Assembly: GCA_001579985.1 (NCBI GenBank)
Contig: LRSR01009520.1
Coordinates: 1-57,589 of the forward strand
From: Hypsibius dujardini
Lineage: Eukaryota; Tardigrada; Eutardigrada; Parachela; Hypsibiidae
Direction: 5' to 3'
DNA length: 57,589 nucleotides
Under the pieces are notes generated by a model. That model searched no databases, was not told the origin of the DNA, and saw nothing but the letters and a program-made list of their open reading frames with translations. This document shows positions 57,340-57,589 of the stretch, one piece after another. A program made the translations under genes and the position numbers. Numbering within the stretch: position 1 is the first letter of the stretch; every line of letters begins with the position of its first letter.

Positions 57340-57589
57340 CAAGTGCGCAAACACATCTCTCTCCTTCTTTGTTGTTGTCTCCTTTGGGCGAGTGGAGCCC
57401 AATAAGAATACATCCTGCACATTCCACAAGACGGATGTGGACTTGTGGTTTTTTCTTTATTACGTTGGTTAGGTTAGTTATATTATAGCCGTTTTTCACC
57501 TTTCAACGCAATCCTTTTCCTTGTCTCTCTCTCTCTCTCATCCCCTCTTTGTTTGAGTGAGTATTTTGATGATGCTGTTCTTCTCATTT
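57340..57589. other. 3' flank of the Dsup-like gene
   Basis: Non-coding, with AATAAG at about 57401 as a weak polyadenylation signal and a TCTC microsatellite at about 57523-57539. Confidence 0.4.

Noticed and set aside
56662-57429. 255-codon minus-strand open frame over the last Dsup exon
   Set aside because: It mirrors a Lys/Ala/Pro-rich exon with strong third-position bias; the plus-strand reading has splice-consistent, meaningful motifs.

Overview
The window reads as animal nuclear DNA, most likely from a tardigrade close to Hypsibius exemplaris. Genes are split by many short introns with GT-AG borders (a few GC-AG), there are no operons or ribosome binding sites, and several proteins are clear metazoan orthologues. 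The species call rests on the last gene: a three-exon, 328-residue, lysine/alanine-rich nuclear protein that matches, from memory, the tardigrade damage-suppressor protein Dsup (shared KEKSKSPAKEV peptide, amphipathic helix, GDVEMTDAS block, basic C-terminus with an HMGN-like RRSTRN motif). No database search was possible.

Positions 1 to about 20 kb are an accessory-like half: a partial secreted protein at the left edge, a two-exon rhodopsin-like GPCR (minus, 4059-6154), a second GPCR broken by three frameshifts (plus, 14004-15870), a receptor-ectodomain fragment, an intact Cys-rich secreted protein (17835-18311), and many short terminal-inverted-repeat elements (5045, 7177, 9762, 16020, 16678, 17315). 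Much of the remainder shows no coding signal.

Positions 20 to 57.6 kb are a conserved half: a PP2A B56 regulatory subunit (minus, 16 exons, 19995-25272) whose last exon reads through an inserted MITE; WDR20 (minus, 27499-29585) head-to-head with PDCD10/CCM3 (plus, 30007-31465); a MECOM/EVI1/hamlet-type zinc-finger regulator with long introns (plus, about 35765-47138); a hAT remnant nested in another TIR element (47496-48657); mitochondrial ECH1 dienoyl-CoA isomerase (plus, 48783-50603); fragments of a cytochrome P450 and of a WIPI/ATG18-like gene (minus, 50910-52337); a TSC22-domain/bunched gene (minus, 52586-54380); a small unrecognised ORF (minus, 55150-55368); and the Dsup-like gene (plus, 55693-57339).

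The conserved genes do not form one pathway. B56 (phosphatase targeting), WDR20 (deubiquitinase cofactor), PDCD10 (STRIPAK/GCK kinase scaffold), EVI1 and TSC22 are all general signalling or transcription factors. The features most worth follow-up are the Dsup-like locus, the exonised MITE in B56, the nested transposons and the recurrent frameshifts, which may be real pseudogenisation or consensus errors.
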